Of a stretch of DNA of 9,893 bases, positions 5,958-9,893 are shown one piece after another. How positions within the stretch are numbered: position 1 is the stretch's first letter; each line of letters starts with the position of its first letter. The DNA comes from Methanoregula sp. UBA471. Its GTDB lineage: Archaea > Halobacteriota > Methanomicrobia > Methanomicrobiales > Methanospirillaceae. Location: positions 567 through 10,459 of the forward strand of contig DADT01000027.1 in NCBI GenBank assembly GCA_002495065.1. Direction: 5' to 3'. Made by a program: the position numbers and the translations under genes. The notes below the pieces were generated by a model. The model was not told the DNA's origin, did no database searches, and saw only the letters and a program-made list of their open reading frames with translations.

Positions 5958-7019
5958 TCATTCCACCCGTGCCCATCCCTCATCGACCAGTACGTGCATG
6001 TCGCTTGCGTTCGCGGTGAGCTCGAACCTGTATGTCTCCAGGCAGACGTCACATGCATCGCAGGTTATCTGGTCCAGCTGGATCTTCTTTACTTCCCTGA
6101 CATCAATGGAATAGACGGATGCGTAGTAGTTCTTGATGATCTCCTCATCGGTCGGCATCCGGATGTATATCCTCCCGGAGTTCTCTTCCCAGATCTGCCA
6201 GGTGGTCTTCTCGCACTTCTTTGGCCGGTAGGAGAGTGATATTTCAGAGCCTATGATGAACTGATCCATTTCATCCCATTTCTCATCGATAACAGCTGAT
6301 ACCACGTTACCGTCGATTATAGCAATCTTTATTGAGTGCTCCGTAATTACCTGTGCTGTCACCTGGTCCGACCTGTTGCCATAGCCTGCGTGACTGCTCG
6401 TGAAGTTGTAGGTGAACACGTGCCGGACAGGGTTTGATTCCTGCTGGACGTAGCTGACGAATTCGAGGCCTGAGCCATCATACCGGTATGTGGGTGCTTC
6501 CCTTATCCAGTCCTCTGCAAGCTCCTTCATCTGGCTCTCATCAAGCATCCGGGTGAATTCGACGGTTTCCTGGAGCTTTTCCCGTATCCGGATCAATCCC
6601 GATGGCATGTAGTCATTGACGTTATAGGTCGTCACGGTCTTTGTCTTCCCGTTCGCGGTGAAGGTTATATCGGTGAATCCGACATCCGTCACATACTTCT
6701 GTCCTTCGTCATACCTGTCCCCGAATGATTCGAAGTTGTTGTCGATGAACACCATTACTATGGCGTTGAACTGTTCCTTTGTCAACGCTTTTTCGAATCT
6801 TTCCGTAATATTTCCGTCCGAAGAAGTGATTGTCAGTGTTGCATTGTCCTGCGTTACGACTAATTCCTGTATCGCGTGCGTCTGAATGACAAATCCACCG
6901 TAGAATTTGTACTTTATCACGGCTCCGCTGTAGTCCGGTTCCTGCGTCTGTACGCATGCTGCTATCGCTGCCGTTATTACCAGAAGCGCAAATATTCCTG
7001 CCAGTTCAGTTTTCTTCAT
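5958..7019 (-). CDS. Secreted lipoprotein of unknown function with a C-terminal CxxCxxC motif
   Basis: A 353-residue exported protein. The N-terminus is a lipoprotein signal: MKKTELAG, a hydrophobic core FALLVITAAIA, then AAC with the likely lipidated Cys22, so it should be anchored on the outer face of the membrane. I start at ATG 7019-7017 because GGAGGG lies 4 nt upstream; the frame remains open 11 codons further up but without a signal there. Residues about 31-155 resemble the DUF6438-like fold seen in other lipoproteins (repeated beta-strands, GDRYDEGQKYVTDVG at 100-114). Residues about 160-255 (APTYRYDGSGLEF, HAGYGNRSDQ, VVSAVIDEKWDEM) resemble a domain common in methanogen secreted proteins. 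The C-terminus carries Cys320, Cys323 and Cys326, which could bind metal or form disulfides, plus a lone Cys269. The domain statements are from memory of the families and are tentative. It appears to be a single-gene transcript. Confidence 0.85.
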   Translation of the reverse strand: MKKTELAGIFALLVITAAIAACVQTQEPDYSGAVIKYKFYGGFVIQTHAIQELVVTQDNATLTITSSDGNITERFEKALTKEQFNAIVMVFIDNNFESFGDRYDEGQKYVTDVGFTDITFTANGKTKTVTTYNVNDYMPSGLIRIREKLQETVEFTRMLDESQMKELAEDWIREAPTYRYDGSGLEFVSYVQQESNPVRHVFTYNFTSSHAGYGNRSDQVTAQVITEHSIKIAIIDGNVVSAVIDEKWDEMDQFIIGSEISLSYRPKKCEKTTWQIWEENSGRIYIRMPTDEEIIKNYYASVYSIDVREVKKIQLDQITCDACDVCLETYRFELTANASDMHVLVDEGWARVE

Positions 7020-7078
7020 TTTTCCCTCCGGTATTATGTATGGTAGTAGCACCGGGTACCGATTCCATTATTCAGGAA

Positions 7079-7095
7079 TTTTATAAAACGTTTTC
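7079..7095 (-). promoter_or_regulatory. BRE/TATA promoter candidate for the lipoprotein gene
   Basis: On the minus strand, GAAAACG (7089-7095) is followed by TTTTATAAAA (7079-7088). A purine-rich BRE next to a TATA box is the archaeal core promoter pattern. A start of transcription about 25 nt downstream falls near 7055, leaving a leader of about 35 nt that contains the GGAGGG ribosome binding site. TTTTATAAAA is itself symmetric, but no plus-strand gene lies near it. Confidence 0.5.
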
Positions 7096-7101
7096 TGTGA
7101 A

Positions 7102-7124
7102 TCAGATTTTATAACAAAATCTGA
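7102..7124. repeat. Perfect 9-bp inverted repeat upstream of the lipoprotein promoter
   Basis: The arms TCAGATTTT (7102-7110) and AAAATCTGA (7116-7124) are perfect complements around the 5-nt spacer ATAAC. The repeat lies 7 nt upstream of the BRE/TATA candidate for the minus-strand lipoprotein gene, a position where archaeal activators or repressors bind. It could equally fold as an RNA hairpin if transcribed. The regulatory reading is inferred. Confidence 0.5.
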
Positions 7125-7131
7125 AACAATT

Positions 7132-7376
7132 CCGGTTCCCGGGGAACGGTCCGGAGATCCGGCATCTTTCCTTACAGGAATCGCTGAATGACCTTTTTCA
7201 TCGTGATTGTGTACCCAGGATTAAAAAAACGACATATGGCTGATTTGTCTTTTTGATCTGCCTGCAGGCAATTTTCATCCAGACGCATAATACAGAATTG
7301 GTTGCAATTCTTTTAGGGAGTCTCCTCATGGTAGTTCTATATTCTGAATAATTACCCAACAGTGCCTGATATCAGG
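7132..7376. repeat. Cluster of short perfect palindromes in a non-coding stretch
   Basis: This gene-free stretch holds five further dyads: GTTCCC-G-GGGAAC (7135-7147), CCGGA-GA-TCCGG (7151-7162), TGCCTGCAGGCA (7259-7270), AGAATTG-GTTG-CAATTCT (7294-7311, followed by TTT) and CCTGATATCAGG (7365-7376). They differ in sequence, so this is not a repeat family or a CRISPR array. No gene longer than about 45 codons is supported on either strand, and I see no tRNA. Possible roles are protein binding sites or a structured RNA. Confidence 0.4.
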
Positions 7377-7440
7377 TTTGAGCAATATGCAACGTGATAA
7401 CTTAAACCCAATCGGAAAAAGAATAACGGCAATTCAGAAA

Positions 7441-7481
7441 GGATGGCAGGGGAACTCACACGCTGTCACTATGAGCCATCC
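7441..7481 (-). terminator. Stem-loop downstream of the radical SAM gene, possible terminator
   Basis: Arms GGATGGC (7441-7447) and GCCATCC (7475-7481) pair across 27 nt. On the minus strand the structure begins 15 nt after the stop codon of the radical SAM gene and is followed by TTTCT. The large loop contains a smaller CTCA/TGAG pair. The T-run is short, so termination is only possible; it might simply be a 3'-end structure. Confidence 0.3.
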
Positions 7482-7496
7482 AAACCGGAAATCTGT

Positions 7497-8423
7497 CTAA
7501 AAGCCGCGGTGCAGGCCACTCTTTCGGGCACACCGTACCGCAAACTGGTATTCCCAGGGCAACAGTCTGCGTTGGAGCGAACGGGGAAGAGAACCGGTGC
7601 CTTTATTGTCGGCATGCCACGACGGGTGATACTGGTCCATGATATTTTCATAGGAGTCCGGTGAAATTTCCCGGGCAATCCACGGTAAAACGAGGTCACT
7701 GCCTGCAAGATTTTCCGGCAGGACAAGATGACGGATAATCATGCCGCGAACGGCAATCCCCTTGTCGATCACCAGGTCGCCGACCTGGCGGTGCATCTCC
7801 ATGATGCCGGCTTTCATGATGGCAACATAGTCCTGTGCATGAGAAAGGTCACTGGCAATCGCATCATTGCCGTATTTCGCATCCGGCATATAGATATCAA
7901 CGATGCCATCCAGAAGGCGGAGAGTGTCCACAGACTCGTATCCCCCGCAGTTATAGACAAGAGGGATTCGTAATCCCCGCCGTACCGCAATCTCAAGACC
8001 TGAAAGAATCTGGGGTACGATGTGGGTGGGGGTGACCAGGTTGATGTTATGACATCCCTGTCTCTGGAGGGACATCATCATGTCTGCCAGTTCTTCACAG
8101 GAAACTTCTTCTCCATGTGCGCACTGGCTGATGTCAAAGTTCTGGCAGAACTCGCAGGAAAGGTTGCAGTGGGTTATGAAGATTGTCCCGGATCCATTGC
8201 GTCCTACCAGCGGTGGTTCTTCGCCAAAATGGGGCCCGTACGAGGAAATCACCGGAAGGAGACCCGTCCGGCAGTATCCTCTTTCGTCATGAAGGCGGTT
8301 AACCCTGCATTTTCTGGGGCATACCGTGCAGGATTCAAGGAGTGCATACGCCCGCTCGATCCGGTCCGCCAGTTCGCCGGATTCAGCGCTTCTGATATAG
8401 GATGGATAATCATCTCCCTGCAT
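7497..8423 (-). CDS. Radical SAM protein of the PflX type (COG1313), function unknown
   Basis: The protein has a radical SAM core that reductively cleaves S-adenosylmethionine. The cluster motif is HCNLSCEFCQN, with Cys86, Cys90 and Cys93 (CxxxCxxC) counted from the chosen start. Ahead of it is a second cysteine group, CTVCPRKC (32-39) with RVNR and GYC (Cys51), the hallmark of the PflX-like family and possibly another Fe-S or zinc site. Later blocks YNCGGYES (157-164), DIYMPDAKYG (176-185), RHLVLPEN (231-238) and MDQYHPSW (262-269) also fit. The family is annotated as similar to pyruvate formate-lyase activases, but its substrate is unknown, and no glycyl-radical enzyme lies nearby. The frame begins with adjacent GTG and ATG codons (8426, 8423); I chose the ATG. 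No strong ribosome binding site is seen. It lies 57 nt after thiI and may share its transcript. The C-terminus looks complete. Confidence 0.9.
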   Translation of the reverse strand: MQGDDYPSYIRSAESGELADRIERAYALLESCTVCPRKCRVNRLHDERGYCRTGLLPVISSYGPHFGEEPPLVGRNGSGTIFITHCNLSCEFCQNFDISQCAHGEEVSCEELADMMMSLQRQGCHNINLVTPTHIVPQILSGLEIAVRRGLRIPLVYNCGGYESVDTLRLLDGIVDIYMPDAKYGNDAIASDLSHAQDYVAIMKAGIMEMHRQVGDLVIDKGIAVRGMIIRHLVLPENLAGSDLVLPWIAREISPDSYENIMDQYHPSWHADNKGTGSLPRSLQRRLLPWEYQFAVRCARKSGLHRGF

Positions 8424-8480
8424 CACATCAACCCGGTCCGTTCTTCAAATCCCACGATGTTTTTTCCGCTCATTACTCCT

Positions 8481-9680
8481 TCAGATCTTAGACTCCTTTA
8501 TAATTTCACCGTTTAGGGAAGTGACGAACCGAACTGAAGAAAGCGTTCCCTGTATGATTTCATCAATATTCATCTCCACCTCGCATTTCTTTACCGTCTC
8601 AAGGGCTGCTGCTGTTGCCGGCATGGAAGGTACTGCCCGGCATGACAGGTCCCCCGGGTGCGCATCAAAGGTCCCGATACGGCGGGCGAGGATGATGGTC
8701 TCTTCCTTGTCGTAGGTTATGAGCGGGCGCAGAACCGGTACCGTGACAGCTTCTGAAATAACTGACAGGTTTGCCAGTGTCTGGGAAGCTACCTGGCCGA
8801 GATTCTCTCCGGTAATTACCGCCAGCGCACCCTCCTTTTCCATCAGGCGTCCTGCCACGTGCTGCATGAATCGTTTGCAGATGACACAGCGGTACCGGGG
8901 GGGAATACGGAGTTTATCCATGCTGTCATACAGGGGTTCGCTGCTGGCAATTACCAGAGACAGGGGATTACCCGGGCACCACAGGGACAACCTTCGGTGA
9001 TTTTCGATTGCCGCCATGGGGACATCCTTTCCCGCCCACCTTCCGGCATCGAGATGTAGATGGGTGATCTCGCACCCGCGTTTCATCATCAGCCAGGATG
9101 CCACCGGTGAATCAATGCCTGACGAGAGCAATGCAAGCACCCTTCCCTGGGTGCCCCAGGGCAATCCTCCTGGTCCGGCGATGCGGGTATTATATACAAG
9201 TCCGCCAAAGTCCCGCACCTCGACAAAGAGTTCAAGGTCAGGAGTTTCCAGATCAACTTCAAGACCAGGTATATGGTCATAGACTGCCGAACCTATCAGA
9301 TTACCAAGTTCCTGGCTGTCGGGGCCTGTTTTCTGTTGCCGTTTTGCACGTACGGCAAAACTCATTCCCGCGTGAAGGCTGGCTGATGCCAGAAAGACTG
9401 CTTCCTCACAGATATCTTCAAGACGGGAGCTTGTCCGCGAACAGATACTGACATCAACGATACCAAAAATCCGCGAGACCACGTCAGCGATTGCCTCAGG
9501 ATGGTCACCATGGATCAGGATGCGCCCGCGGGGTGTTTCAAAATGGCAGGAAAGACCTGAAGCAGAAAGCGCTTTTCCCATGTTGCGCAGGAGCATACCG
9601 ATAAAATGGCGTTTTACCGGCTCGCTTTTTAAAAATAACTCCCCGTATCTGGCCATTACGAGTCTTTCCGCTCTGTCCAC
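8481..9680 (-). CDS. thiI: tRNA 4-thiouridine synthetase ThiI (archaeal short form, no rhodanese domain)
   Basis: ThiI adenylates uridine 8 of tRNA and replaces its oxygen by sulfur. From the chosen start (399 residues) the order is an N-terminal ferredoxin-like segment (ARYGELFLKS, 10-19), a THUMP domain (about 50-165, with SFAVRAKRQQK at 107-117), and a PP-loop ATPase with LLSSGIDSPVASW (184-196). The C-terminal rhodanese domain of E. coli ThiI is absent. Cys265 and Cys268 in RCVICKRF form the CxxC that binds an iron-sulfur cluster in methanogen enzymes, and Cys347 (DLSCRAVPS) matches a further essential cysteine described there. Start: the frame is open to a TTG at 9713 with no ribosome binding site. 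GTG 9680-9678 has AAAGGTGAT 3 nt upstream and gives MDRAERLVMARYGE, so I prefer it; ATG 9656 is another option. Sulfur probably comes from sulfide rather than from a rhodanese persulfide; that is inference. Confidence 0.92.
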   Translation of the reverse strand: MDRAERLVMARYGELFLKSEPVKRHFIGMLLRNMGKALSASGLSCHFETPRGRILIHGDHPEAIADVVSRIFGIVDVSICSRTSSRLEDICEEAVFLASASLHAGMSFAVRAKRQQKTGPDSQELGNLIGSAVYDHIPGLEVDLETPDLELFVEVRDFGGLVYNTRIAGPGGLPWGTQGRVLALLSSGIDSPVASWLMMKRGCEITHLHLDAGRWAGKDVPMAAIENHRRLSLWCPGNPLSLVIASSEPLYDSMDKLRIPPRYRCVICKRFMQHVAGRLMEKEGALAVITGENLGQVASQTLANLSVISEAVTVPVLRPLITYDKEETIILARRIGTFDAHPGDLSCRAVPSMPATAAALETVKKCEVEMNIDEIIQGTLSSVRFVTSLNGEIIKESKI

Positions 9681-9805
9681 CACATCACCTTTGCCGGGAA
9701 TATTGACCGTCAAGAGAGATAACGGTTGGTGGAGACAATCTGCACATGGACAGATGAAACTGCATATTCGTCACACGGAGATTGCCCATTATCTGCATCG
9801 ACAAC

Positions 9806-9820
9806 GAAACCCTTTAATTT
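9806..9820 (+). promoter_or_regulatory. BRE/TATA promoter candidate for the right-edge plus-strand gene
   Basis: CGAAACCC (9805-9812) followed by TTTAATTT (9813-9820) resembles an archaeal BRE and TATA box. The centre of the TATA box is about 27 nt before the ATG at 9843, the spacing expected if transcription begins at the start codon itself, which would give a leaderless mRNA. No Shine-Dalgarno precedes that ATG, in agreement. Confidence 0.45.
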
Positions 9821-9842
9821 CGCAAATGAATAGTGTACTGAA

Positions 9843-9893
9843 ATGGTAAAAAAGGCGATTAAAAAAACTGAAGAAGAACCGCTCAAGTTGTTT
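9843..9893 (+). CDS. N-terminal 17 residues of a plus-strand gene (partial, runs off the right edge)
   Basis: An open frame from ATG to the window end encodes MVKKAIKKTEEEPLKLF, a lysine-rich, then acidic start typical of a cytoplasmic archaeal protein. It is too short to identify. It is divergent from thiI, and a BRE/TATA pair sits at the right distance for leaderless transcription. The lysine- and glutamate-rich composition, the promoter and the divergent layout are the support; the frame cannot be tested further within the window. Confidence 0.45.
   Translation, partial: MVKKAIKKTEEEPLKLF

Noticed and set aside
5571..5976. Two minus-strand open frames of 78-79 codons in the gap before cbiM
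   Set aside because: They overlap each other in different frames, lack ribosome binding sites, and one starts inside the lipoprotein gene; the composition looks like random AT-rich sequence.
7195..7329. Minus-strand open frame of about 44 codons (MRRLPKRIATNS...)
   Set aside because: No ribosome binding site, no family features, and it contains two of the palindromes; chance is the simpler explanation.
7102..7376. CRISPR-like or tandem repeat array
   Set aside because: The dyads have different sequences and irregular spacing, with no repeated unit and no cas genes.
7387..7500. Plus-strand open frame of 37 codons (MQRDNLNPIGKR...) ending over the radical SAM stop
   Set aside because: Without a Shine-Dalgarno or convincing TATA box it is not distinguishable from chance, although the palindrome CCTGATATCAGG lies just upstream.
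8022..8516. Plus-strand open frame of 164 codons opposite the radical SAM gene
   Set aside because: Antisense to the cysteine motifs of the radical SAM protein; it has no recognisable features of its own.

Overview
This window looks like chromosome from a methanogenic euryarchaeon, most likely of the order Methanomicrobiales. The evidence is a bacterial-type gyrase operon, a cobalt/nickel ECF transporter, an archaeal-type ThiI without a rhodanese domain but with a CxxC pair, a COG1313-type radical SAM protein, a methanogen-style lipoprotein, and strong archaeal Shine-Dalgarno sequences (GGAGGG, AAGGTGAT) beside TATA/BRE-like elements. The taxonomic call is an inference from gene content; no marker RNA is present.

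Every confident gene is on the minus strand, so the layout reads from right to left. At the right edge the first 17 codons of a plus-strand gene (9843-9893) diverge from thiI (8481-9680), which makes 4-thiouridine in tRNA. A PflX-like radical SAM protein (7497-8423) follows 57 nt downstream and may share its transcript. Next is a non-coding stretch of about 480 nt, rich in short perfect palindromes, that contains a good BRE/TATA candidate for a secreted lipoprotein of unknown function (5958-7019). A second, AT-rich gap of 520 nt separates that gene from the metal-uptake cluster.

The cluster is cbiM (4793-5437), a PDGLE-domain CbiN-like protein (4443-4796), cbiO (3566-4399) and cbiQ (2742-3569). 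Two of its junctions are 4-nt ATGA overlaps, which suggests one translationally coupled transcript. Together they form an energy-coupling-factor importer for Co2+ or Ni2+, the metals of corrinoids, F430 and hydrogenases in methanogens. A 102-residue protein of unknown function (2396-2704) follows. The left end is gyrB (200-2275) and the beginning of gyrA (1-210), overlapping by 11 nt; gyrA starts at a TTG inside the end of gyrB.

Nothing here amounts to a clearly new multi-gene system. The points most worth a second look are a lineage-type insertion in the GyrB ATPase region, the lipoprotein with a C-terminal CxxCxxC motif, the palindrome-rich intergenic region upstream of it, and the small unrecognised gene at the end of the metal-transport cluster.
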